From: Sphingobacteriales bacterium
GTDB lineage: Bacteria; Bacteroidota; Bacteroidia; Chitinophagales; JADIYW01
Length of the DNA stretch: 64,000 nucleotides
Reading direction: 5' to 3'
NCBI GenBank assembly: GCA_016721245.1
Contig: JADKIQ010000004.1
Coordinates: forward strand, 285,107 to 349,106
The notes under the pieces are model-generated. The model was not told the origin of the DNA and made no database searches. It saw only the letters and a list, made by a program, of their open reading frames with translations. This document shows, in pieces, positions 45,001-52,268 of the stretch. Numbering within the stretch: the stretch's first letter is position 1; each line of letters opens with the position of its first letter. A program made the position numbers and the translations under genes.

Positions 45001-46823
45001 CCATCAAAATCTACAAGTAAACAATCATCATCAAAAAATGCCTTTCCTTTAAATTTCTTTTTTACAATCAGGCCATCAACTTTTATTTTATCAAACACAA
45101 AACCATTAAAATAAAAGTTACGGATGGTGCCGGTCAGTTTTGTATTTAAATCTTTTGGACTGAACCCGTTTCCGTCAGCATTGATATCAAGGTCAACGGT
45201 TCCGAGTAGTTTATGGTTGCCGGTCAGTTCTGCCAGATTCAAACTCTTAGCTACCACGTTTCCGGAATATTTCGGTGCCTGTCCATTTGGGAAACTCATT
45301 CTTATATCCGTTACCAGATTCCCGAGGTTGGTAGTATTTAAAGCACCTTTCGCCACAAAATCATTCAGAAAGCCAAAGTAAGTTCCTTTAAAACTAATGT
45401 TTCCGGCATTATCCAGTTGCGTCGGTATTTTAACAAACGTGAGTATTTTCTTTAAATCAGCAGGAGTGGTGCGCAGTTCGTTTACTTTTAAATCAAAGAG
45501 CGTTTGTTTTACATGTGGTAATCCTTTTATGTTTCCGGTAACATCAATGACCGTATTGTTTCCGGCCGTGATATATAATTGTTCCGTTCTAAGGTTCGCT
45601 AGTTTTCCTTTTACAAGCCCTCGCATCGTTATATTTTCCGGAACATATTTCTTTGCCATCGGAGCAAATACCGCAACATCTTTAGATTTTACAGATGCTT
45701 CTCTGATGTCGGCTTTCATGATAACCTTGTTTTCAAAATCACTGAAAGAGCGCCATTCGTCTGTAAACTGTATGGATAAGTTCCCTTTAAGTTTACTGTC
45801 ATTAAACGCAATATCTGCGTTGTCTAAGTAAATACCGCCGTTGTCCAGTAAGGCGTTGGCATGTATTTTTTTTACAATCAGATTATTATCGCAAATGGTG
45901 TTCAGTTTCTCAATATTCACATGCATACCGGTTGAATCCCAGCGGTAATCTTTTATATCAATATTAATATCATGAATATTCATCTGGCTGATTAAGAAGG
46001 TACCGGCTTTCTGGTCTTTCTTTTTGAAATCCATCGCATGATTACCGTTTTGCATCGTCAACTCATCCACCGTAATATTCAATTTCTTACCCAAGCCCTG
46101 TACATCAAAACCTTTGCTGGGTTTATTGGATTTTGGTTTGTCAACCTCATTGTAATCTGTCAGCTTAAAAAACGGATCGACTAATTCCACTTTTTTAGCA
46201 TCAATTTTTAAATGATTAATGTTTAATTCCCGAACATCCACAAATACCTTTGTGAAACGGATATCCATTCGTTTATCGGTATGCGGGTCATCCAGCACCA
46301 GATTAGAATTGGTAAGCAATAACTTATTCAGACGTAATTCTAATGGTTTGCCTTTAGTCTTAGGTTTCGGCTTTTTATCCTTTGAAATAAACTGATCAAG
46401 TAAAAACTGAAAATTATAGGTGCTGTCGTTTTTTGCACGGTACCCGTTAAATTTTAAACCATCTAGGCTCACATTATCAATATAAATTTTGCTTTGACGA
46501 ATGGATCCGATTTGTTCCAACAGGGTTCTGCCCAGCATCAAATCTACATCCAATTTTTTGGCAAATAAAATAGTGTCGGTCTTGCTTTTCTGAGAAGATA
46601 AATAAACGTTATAAATTTCAACTGTTCGCAAGAATTTTATACTTACAGAATCGACTTTTACTTCGCTGCCAGTCTGTTTCGATAAATATTCACTTACTTT
46701 GTGAACCAGATAGGTTTGAAATTTCGGTTGTTGTATTAAATAGAACGTAGAACCAAATAAAATAAGCAGCAATAGCAGAATAACTAAGACCGTTCTGAAT
46801 GTATATTTGAAGAATTTTTTCAA
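42003..46823 (-). CDS. TamB/AsmA-like giant envelope protein (DUF490)
   Basis: A 1606-residue protein. One N-terminal membrane segment (VLVILLLLLILFGSTFYLI, about residues 14-32) is followed by an AsmA-like start (QTGSEVKVDSVSIKFLRTVEIYNV) and a very long repetitive beta structure with recurrent ITVNDL/FKGDS-type strands. The last 400 residues have the TamB C-terminal domain: FNFTMDKKGEMSLSGVYNL, KIVFNGDPLKAELNINALY and DALVRKLTEINSN. Such proteins bridge the periplasm and are thought to carry lipids or help outer-membrane protein insertion. No tamA homologue is adjacent. Its start faces tsaD across 45 bases. Confidence 0.88.
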   Translation of the reverse strand: MKKFFKYTFRTVLVILLLLLILFGSTFYLIQQPKFQTYLVHKVSEYLSKQTGSEVKVDSVSIKFLRTVEIYNVYLSSQKSKTDTILFAKKLDVDLMLGRTLLEQIGSIRQSKIYIDNVSLDGLKFNGYRAKNDSTYNFQFLLDQFISKDKKPKPKTKGKPLELRLNKLLLTNSNLVLDDPHTDKRMDIRFTKVFVDVRELNINHLKIDAKKVELVDPFFKLTDYNEVDKPKSNKPSKGFDVQGLGKKLNITVDELTMQNGNHAMDFKKKDQKAGTFLISQMNIHDINIDIKDYRWDSTGMHVNIEKLNTICDNNLIVKKIHANALLDNGGIYLDNADIAFNDSKLKGNLSIQFTDEWRSFSDFENKVIMKADIREASVKSKDVAVFAPMAKKYVPENITMRGLVKGKLANLRTEQLYITAGNNTVIDVTGNIKGLPHVKQTLFDLKVNELRTTPADLKKILTFVKIPTQLDNAGNISFKGTYFGFLNDFVAKGALNTTNLGNLVTDIRMSFPNGQAPKYSGNVVAKSLNLAELTGNHKLLGTVDLDINADGNGFSPKDLNTKLTGTIRNFYFNGFVFDKIKVDGLIVKKKFKGKAFFDDDCLLVDFDGSADFNDSLPKFDFITSIKNADLHKLNFTKDTLVVSLDGEVHGKGNKIDNFTGTGKFSNIILQNTKDMLVLSDVDINMKNDGIIKDYTVTSDQFNANMNGAFDPLSIVPSMKVFLSKYSQLIKPTAKDYKQAKPQQLDASVKLKSDFGLIKVFVPQLQYISELDLNATVNTNQNVLEINAKMDSANYSNIAFNDISIDGNTNNTDLLLNGSIGNLRVKKTDVKDIKLGLNSSLEQLLSNLSISNDSSDNSVRLLSTLDFKGDSIIAKIIDSKLKLNKKIWQVQLGNELTIVDSIFIAQNFSLIQGDQKINIQNGRNTLSDAKINIENLNLSDIGQLIDTTGAIKNGKLSGTVNLKNMLTKLQANADVTINDLQVLDYKVKYIGLDGIYGRNGKNIVEAGGTIEDKDYQLSFDGTYDMQVKGKEKFDIKADIEKLNLNFLEALLKKELLVPRAFVKGQVNLSGNLKKPILTGQAQIIDTAELKLRLLGTTFKLVNEEIKLTPKGFDFGDVTLYDNYGNTALLSGKLLHDGFKNWRADKVNVSAPIGYNFMNTTYDDNQDFYGKVFAKGDIDIDGYFNDITINVNRLETLKNTEFNLPVSDKAADKGYTFIKFVDPKDTIKKIDYKSKISGLNINMNITATQNAVVNIILDQSANDKIVGRGEGDLNFTMDKKGEMSLSGVYNLTDGQYDFNFQGILNKTFKIGPGSKIVFNGDPLKAELNINALYNIKSASVRNLFDTTDVNGKLIRNRTFPIDLNLLISGTLEKSVIGFKIQPSIVVPDALVRKLTEINSNQNEVNNQAGFLLLFNSFFPTGSSDQKVSGYSNTVTQILSDQISKILSQGLGSIIKGASLDVLLSDLESKESRNFGFSYKQEILGGKLILTIGGNVNFGNNTSTNTGIPGQPANNAAIAGDFVLEYLVTDDGRIRLKTYARTANYNIINQDRIQTGGAISFQKEFDNFKDLFNTKRKKDKLQLSVTPEVKDSSIRFAPVPDSAIQPIKK

Positions 46824-46868
46824 TGGAATCGTAAAAGTTGCTAAATTACGCGAAAATACCCAAAAATT

Positions 46869-47876
46869 ATGCCTGAAATAGTCATATTAGCAATTGAGTC
46901 CTCTTGTGATGATACATCTGCCGCAGTTTGTGTTGATGGAAAGGTGCTATCTAACCTTACGGCAAATCAGAAAGTGCATGAATTATATGGTGGAGTGGTG
47001 CCGGAACTGGCCAGCAGAGAACATACAAAAAATATAATACCGGTGGTGGCCGAGGCACTAAAAAAAGCGGGTGTTTCAAAAAAAGATATCAATGCTGTTG
47101 CCTTTACACGCGGACCTGGTCTGATGGGATCACTTTTAGTAGGAGGTATCTTTGCTAAATCGTATGCTCAGGCACAGCAAATTCCTTTAATTGATGTCAA
47201 TCATATGCAGGCGCATGTTCTGGCTCATTTTATTGATGACCCCAAACCCAAATTCCCATTCTTATGCCTAACGGTTTCAGGCGGGCATACACAAATTGTG
47301 CTGGTGAAAGATTATTTAGATATGGAAGTGATTGGTACTACCATAGATGATGCAGCAGGAGAGGCGTTTGATAAAACTGCCAAAATATTAAATTTACCCT
47401 ATCCGGGCGGACCACTAATTGACAAATATGCACAATTGGGAAATCCAAATGCCTATAAGTTTTCCGAGCCGCAAATTGAACGCCTGGATTTTTCTTTCAG
47501 CGGACTTAAGACGAACATTTTGTATTTTTTACAGAAAGAAATCAAAAACAATCCTGCTTTTGTTGATGAAAATATGCATGATATCTGTGCTTCTGTTCAA
47601 CAAACAATCATCTCTATTTTGATGAAAAAAATAAAGAAAGCAGCAGAAGAAACAGGGATCTCCGAAATTGCCATTGCCGGAGGGGTAAGTGCTAATTCTG
47701 AATTAAGAAAACAGTTAAAAGCCTTTGGTGAAAAGTACAAATGGAATACATATATACCTGATTTTCAATATTGTACTGATAATGCAGGAATGATTGCTAT
47801 AACAGCACATCACAAATATTTAAAAAATGATTTTTGTGCCATTGATATTCCTATTTTGGCTCGAATGAGTTTTTAA
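46869..47876 (+). CDS. tsaD: tRNA N6-adenosine threonylcarbamoyltransferase
   Basis: A 335-residue Kae1/TsaD of the ASKHA fold: ILAIESSCDDTSAAVC at the start, HMQAHVLAH with the metal-binding histidines, SGGHTQIVLV, LPYPGGPLIDKYA and IAGGVSANSELR. It transfers threonylcarbamoyl to A37 of ANN-decoding tRNAs with TsaB, TsaE and TsaC. Complete and of normal length. It is divergent from the TamB-like gene. Confidence 0.97.
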   Translation: MPEIVILAIESSCDDTSAAVCVDGKVLSNLTANQKVHELYGGVVPELASREHTKNIIPVVAEALKKAGVSKKDINAVAFTRGPGLMGSLLVGGIFAKSYAQAQQIPLIDVNHMQAHVLAHFIDDPKPKFPFLCLTVSGGHTQIVLVKDYLDMEVIGTTIDDAAGEAFDKTAKILNLPYPGGPLIDKYAQLGNPNAYKFSEPQIERLDFSFSGLKTNILYFLQKEIKNNPAFVDENMHDICASVQQTIISILMKKIKKAAEETGISEIAIAGGVSANSELRKQLKAFGEKYKWNTYIPDFQYCTDNAGMIAITAHHKYLKNDFCAIDIPILARMSF

Positions 47877-47923
47877 ACATTTCCTCCATATTGTATAATA
47901 ATCTTAAATAAAAGTGTTAATTT

Positions 47924-47939
47924 TACCAAACGTTTGTTT
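47924..47939. promoter_or_regulatory. Putative TetR-type operator, site 3
   Basis: TACCAAACGTTTGTTT, which shares TACCAAACGTT with the sites at 13,691 and 13,776 (minus strand). It is 31 bases before the ATG of the T9SS hydrolase and probably overlaps its promoter. Confidence 0.6.
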
Positions 47940-47969
47940 GATTAAATAATTACAAAACATCTTTTAGAT

Positions 47970-49166
47970 ATGAAAAATTATACATTAACGATTTGTTTGT
48001 TTTTGATTTCTACGATTGCATTCTCGCAATATAATGTTGGTTTCAGGTATATTACAGTTAGAGACCAGTCGCGTTTCAGAAATATTATAACCAATATATA
48101 TTATCCTGCAGCTACGACCGGCACAGATGTTCCTGTATTAGATAATGGTACAAAATTCCCGGTCGTATCGTTTGGACATGGGTTTGTAATGTCTTCTTTA
48201 GCCTATCAATGGCTAGCACAGTCGCTGGCAGCTGCAGGATATATTGTCAGCTTTCCGGCAACCGAAGAAGGGACACCCAATCATGCAGAATTTGGAAAAG
48301 ATGAATTATTTGTTGCCCGTATCCTTAGAAATTACGGAGACACGGCCAGCTCATTTTTATATCAGAAAACAAATGGATATACTGCGGTTGGCGGACACTC
48401 CATGGGGGGAGGTGCTTCTTTTCTGGCTATGAACGGTGTAACGGATATCACCACTTTCTTCAATTTTTCTGCTGCGGAAACATTTGCCTTGTATGGAATT
48501 GTAGCTACGGAAGCAGCTAAAAACATTACGCGTCCCGGCTTGGTTTTTACAGGTTCTAAGGATTGTGTGGCACCTCCTGTTGGAAACAGTAAAACCATGT
48601 ATCAGAACTTAAAATCAGAATATAAATTTTTTGCTAACATAAAAGACGGTTCTCATTGCCAGTTTGCTGATCCGGATAAGACTCCCTGTGAATTAGGTGA
48701 AACACTGGCATGCTTTGGAACAACATATATACAAAGAATTGAACAGCAGAATAATGTATTGTTGTTGCTGAAACCCTGGTTAGACTTTTGGCTGAAAAGA
48801 AATTGTGCAGCCATCACTACTTTTTATACAAATGCAGGAGCGAATCTGTCAAAGATTGATACACTTCAGTCAAAGGTGATAAATTGCAGTGCATTAGATA
48901 TAGCAACAGGAATTCGACAAAATAAAGTTCTGAAAGCAGAGTTGTTTCCAAATCCTTCCAGTGGGTTGTTTACCATGAATATCAATGAAAATTATACAAA
49001 TGCCGTTTTATCTGTTTTTGATATAAGCGGTAAACTTGTTGACAGCAAAACATTTAAAAATAATAATTCAATTAACCTGAATTATTCTAACCTGGCAAAA
49101 GGAATGTATCAGTTGCAATTTAGTACGGAAAACGGAAATTATACTTCAAAGATTGTAATTGAATAA
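47970..49166 (+). CDS. Secreted alpha/beta hydrolase with type IX secretion C-terminal domain
   Basis: A 398-residue protein with a signal peptide (MKNYTLTICLFLISTIAFSQ). The catalytic part has an oxyanion FGHGFVMSS and a nucleophile elbow GGHSMGGGAS, with Asp in FTGSKDCVAPP and His in KDGSHCQFADP; the layout is that of chlorophyllase/cutinase-like esterases. Residues about 320-398 are a Por-type C-terminal domain (AELFPNPSSGLFTMNI, VFDISGKLVDS, LAKGMYQLQF, TSKIVIE), so it is sent out by T9SS. It lies 31 bases after a TACCAAACG operator and before a thioesterase and a dienoyl-CoA isomerase gene, suggesting a lipid or ester substrate. Confidence 0.85.
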   Translation: MKNYTLTICLFLISTIAFSQYNVGFRYITVRDQSRFRNIITNIYYPAATTGTDVPVLDNGTKFPVVSFGHGFVMSSLAYQWLAQSLAAAGYIVSFPATEEGTPNHAEFGKDELFVARILRNYGDTASSFLYQKTNGYTAVGGHSMGGGASFLAMNGVTDITTFFNFSAAETFALYGIVATEAAKNITRPGLVFTGSKDCVAPPVGNSKTMYQNLKSEYKFFANIKDGSHCQFADPDKTPCELGETLACFGTTYIQRIEQQNNVLLLLKPWLDFWLKRNCAAITTFYTNAGANLSKIDTLQSKVINCSALDIATGIRQNKVLKAELFPNPSSGLFTMNINENYTNAVLSVFDISGKLVDSKTFKNNNSINLNYSNLAKGMYQLQFSTENGNYTSKIVIE

Positions 49167-49242
49167 GCATTTCAATGTTTGCGTAGTGCACAGAGTGAAT
49201 CAATCTGTTGAATAATATCTTTATATTGCGCAAAATTTTATT

Positions 49243-49671
49243 GTGGAACGAGTCAATATCAATTTGCCGGAACAAATCTTATTTTCACATCAATTTACTA
49301 TTGAACAGGAAGATATCAATGAGGCAAATCACATGGGAAATGAGCGTATTCTGGTGTATGCCAATTCAATTCGTGAAAAGATGTTCAACCATCTTGGTTT
49401 GCTTTTGAATGATGCCGAAAACGGGCACGGAACCATTGTTGCTAATCATTCTATCCGTTACAAAAATGAAGGCTTTTTACACGATGCAATAATCTGTGAA
49501 GCGGGCATAAATAATGTTACAGAATGTAGTTTTGATCTTATTTTTCATTTCATGAAAGACAATGGTAAAACACTTGCCATGGTAAGAACCGGTTGTGTTT
49601 ATTATGCATATGAACAACGGAAAATCCGGCCCTTGCCGGAAAGTTTTTTAATAGCTTTCAGTAAAAAATAA
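49243..49671 (+). CDS. Acyl-CoA thioesterase, hotdog fold (4HBT type)
   Basis: A 142-residue protein starting at GTG (49,243); no ATG in frame precedes the fold. FTIEQEDINEANHMGNERILVYANSIR corresponds to the 4HBT active-site helix (in two parts: EDINEANHMGN and YANSIR), followed by IRYKNEGFLHD. It probably releases free acids from acyl-CoA. Sixteen codons of spacing separate it from no other gene; the crotonase gene starts 21 bases after its stop and is likely co-transcribed. A TATCTTTA sequence at 49,216 may be its -7 element. Confidence 0.8.
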   Translation: MERVNINLPEQILFSHQFTIEQEDINEANHMGNERILVYANSIREKMFNHLGLLLNDAENGHGTIVANHSIRYKNEGFLHDAIICEAGINNVTECSFDLIFHFMKDNGKTLAMVRTGCVYYAYEQRKIRPLPESFLIAFSKK

Positions 49672-49692
49672 TAACCTCTAAATTATAGAATC

Positions 49693-50508
49693 ATGGAGTT
49701 TAAACATCTGTCACTTATCGTAGAAAACAAAATAGCATTCTTAACCATTAATCGTCCGGCAAAAGCAAATTCCATGAATGAGGAATCTTGGAATGAATTG
49801 AAACAGGCGCTGGATTATTGTGATGATACGCCGGAAGTGAGAGTCATTGTTTTTAGCGGAGCGGGTGATAAATTATTTTGCGCCGGTATAGATTTACAAA
49901 TGCTGATGTCTGTTGGACAGAAAACGGAGGATAAATGCGAAGGCCGTAAACGGGAAAAATTCAGAAAACTATTACTGGATTTTCAGGAAATTATCAGCAC
50001 ATTTGAAAAAATAAACAAGCCTGTTTTGTCGGCTGTACACGGCGGCTGCATTGGTGCCGGACTGGATATGATTTCAGCTACGGATATGCGTTATTGCACG
50101 GCAGATGCGTATTTCTGCATCAAAGAAATTGATTTAGGAATGGTGGCCGATATCGGTACACTGCAACGTTTGCCTAAAATTATGCCGGATGGACTTGCCA
50201 GAGAACTGGCATATACCGGCAGAAATCTGACAGCAGACGAAGCCTTGAAATGCGGGTTGGTTAATAAAGTTTTTGAAGATAAAGAAACGATGCTGAAAGA
50301 AGTAACAACCATTGCTGAATTAATAGCATCTAAATCTCCGTTATCCGTTCGTGGCTCAAAACGAAACATCGTATTTTCCAGAGATCATTCTGTGGCTGAA
50401 AGTCTGGAGTATATGGCGAACTGGAATGCTGCCTATTTTTATTCCAATGATTTACTTGCAGCCTTTCAGGCAAGTATGACAAAGCAGCAGCCGGCTTTTG
50501 AAGAGTAG
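49693..50508 (+). CDS. Crotonase-family delta(3,5)-delta(2,4)-dienoyl-CoA isomerase
   Basis: A 271-residue crotonase. LTINRPAKANSMNEESW and FCAGIDLQML mark the fold and oxyanion hole; VHGGCIGAGLDMISATDMRY follows, then EIDLGMVADIGTLQRLPK, which is the hallmark of dienoyl-CoA isomerase (ECH1), where ordinary hydratases have a Glu in a different context. It would move double bonds of unsaturated acyl-CoA intermediates during fatty-acid oxidation. It follows the thioesterase by 21 bases. Confidence 0.87.
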   Translation: MEFKHLSLIVENKIAFLTINRPAKANSMNEESWNELKQALDYCDDTPEVRVIVFSGAGDKLFCAGIDLQMLMSVGQKTEDKCEGRKREKFRKLLLDFQEIISTFEKINKPVLSAVHGGCIGAGLDMISATDMRYCTADAYFCIKEIDLGMVADIGTLQRLPKIMPDGLARELAYTGRNLTADEALKCGLVNKVFEDKETMLKEVTTIAELIASKSPLSVRGSKRNIVFSRDHSVAESLEYMANWNAAYFYSNDLLAAFQASMTKQQPAFEE

Positions 50509-50632
50509 TAGTAAAAGAAAAATAAGTGCCATTTGCGAAATAACTGTTTTTTGATGATTTTTTTAAAAACACTAATTAAAAATTAGAAAATAGTTTTATA
50601 AAATAAACGTTAGTAATACAATTTACTATACG

Positions 50633-51253
50633 ATGAATCAACTAAAAAATGCTGTTTTTCAACTCTTTTTTTTCTGTGCTTTTCTCTTTATTGCCTGTAA
50701 TGAAATAAGATATAAAGATTCGTTAAGGTCAACAAGTATTGCTATTCAGCCTTATAATTTTACAGATACAGCACAACTATACTTTCTGAAAACCAACATT
50801 GAAAACTACTATCACTTTAAGGTGATTTTATTGCCAAACAAAGAAGTACCGAAAGAAGCTTGGTACGCACCACGTAACCGTTACAAAGCAGATAAACTAA
50901 TCCGCATCCTAAAAGACACAAAACCAGATTCTGTAAATTATATTATGGGCATCACACCCAAAGATATTTCAATAAAAAAAGAAGATATTCCGGATTATGG
51001 AATTATGGGTTTAGGATTTCGACCGGGACCAAGTTGCATCGTGTCTACTTTCAGATTAAAAACGCCAAACAAAAGATTGTTAAATGAACGATTGGCAAAA
51101 GTTGCACTGCACGAAATTGGCCACAATGTAGGATTGCCTCATTGTACCACAAAAGATTGTTTTATGCATGCAGCAGAAGGCAGTATCAAACAAATAGATG
51201 CAGAAAAAAGGGACATGTGTTCCACTTGTAAGAAGTTAGCTCAATTGCAGTAA
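50633..51253 (+). CDS. Archaemetzincin (M54) metallopeptidase lipoprotein
   Basis: A 206-residue protein. The zinc site matches the archaemetzincin pattern HEXXHXXGX3CX4CXMX17CXXC exactly: H160, E161, H164, H170, C171, C176, M178, C196 and C199 (HEIGHNVGLPHC, CFM, CSTC). The N-terminus FFFCAFLFIAC (Cys22) is a lipoprotein-type signal, so the enzyme would be outside the cytoplasmic membrane. The upstream part (KVILLPNKEVP, YKADKLIRILKD, IMGITPKDIS) also fits the family fold. Substrates of this family are unknown. The gene lies 60 bases before a transglutaminase-like gene. Confidence 0.88.
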   Translation: MNQLKNAVFQLFFFCAFLFIACNEIRYKDSLRSTSIAIQPYNFTDTAQLYFLKTNIENYYHFKVILLPNKEVPKEAWYAPRNRYKADKLIRILKDTKPDSVNYIMGITPKDISIKKEDIPDYGIMGLGFRPGPSCIVSTFRLKTPNKRLLNERLAKVALHEIGHNVGLPHCTTKDCFMHAAEGSIKQIDAEKRDMCSTCKKLAQLQ

Positions 51254-51314
51254 AATTGTTTGTCATAATTTTATTACAGCAAAAACTGACAAAAGAAAAA
51301 GGTATCTTCAACAA

Positions 51315-52103
51315 ATGAAGTTCAAAATACTAAGTGAATTAACGTATGAGGTCTACGCGCCAACCACTTATATTTTTAATATACAGGCTTCAAATTCCAA
51401 TAATCAAACCATTCTTGAAGAATCGTTGTCATTTTCACCTGAATTAAATTTCCAGGAGTTTACCTTACCTTATTCAGATTCCAGATATATTAAACTACAG
51501 ATTAATTACGGCACTTTTACCATTTCATATAAAGCCTTGGTAGAAGTAAAGCAACAGCATCTGAACGAACAGACACTTTTAGTGGAAATACCTTTGTTTG
51601 AAATGGACAACGAAGTGATGACCTATATTTCACCCAGCAGACATTGCGAATCAGATAAATTAATCGAATTTTCTACTAAAGAATTTGGTCATTTATCGGA
51701 TAATTTAACAAAGGTAAAAGCAATTGACAGCTGGATTTTCAATAACGTGAACTACTTAACCCGTTCTACCAATTCCAGTGAATCAGCCTGCGATACTTTA
51801 ATAAGCCGACAAGGAGTCTGTAAAGATTTTGCACATTTAGGCATTGCACTGTGCAGAGCGTTAGATATCCCGGCGCGTTATTTTACAGGTTATGCCGTAA
51901 ATCTGCTGCCACCGGATATTCACGCTTGTTTTGAAGCCTATATTGGCGGACAATGGCTGCTATTTGATCCAACGCATCTTTCCGATACCAATAAACTGGT
52001 GAAAATTGCCCACGGCAAAGACGCATCCGAAGCCTGTGTAGTTACTTTTTATGGCAGTAGCTGCTGCACCAACATGAAAATTGAATGCGATATAGCAGAA
52101 TAG
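51315..52103 (+). CDS. Transglutaminase-like cysteine protease-fold protein
   Basis: A 262-residue protein without a signal peptide. It has an N-terminal beta domain (about 110 residues) and a transglutaminase core: RQGVCKDFAHLGIALCRAL (Cys), HACFEAYIGGQWLLFDPTH (His and Asp). These are the three catalytic residues of the family, which includes bacterial proteases and amide transferases. The genome neighbour 60 bases upstream is the archaemetzincin. Role unknown; cytoplasmic location is inferred from the lack of a signal. Confidence 0.85.
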   Translation: MKFKILSELTYEVYAPTTYIFNIQASNSNNQTILEESLSFSPELNFQEFTLPYSDSRYIKLQINYGTFTISYKALVEVKQQHLNEQTLLVEIPLFEMDNEVMTYISPSRHCESDKLIEFSTKEFGHLSDNLTKVKAIDSWIFNNVNYLTRSTNSSESACDTLISRQGVCKDFAHLGIALCRALDIPARYFTGYAVNLLPPDIHACFEAYIGGQWLLFDPTHLSDTNKLVKIAHGKDASEACVVTFYGSSCCTNMKIECDIAE

Positions 52104-52268
52104 TTTTTTTCTGTACGATTTTAAAAGGTTTGTTTAAGCTTAGTGAAGCTGAAATGCATTATTTCGCAATTACTTTAAGATAATATTATTTCTAAACATT
52201 TTGAATTAATTGAAAACAACCAAGCAGCACTTTCTCTTATCTTTAGATAATTATATTAAACTGAAAGT

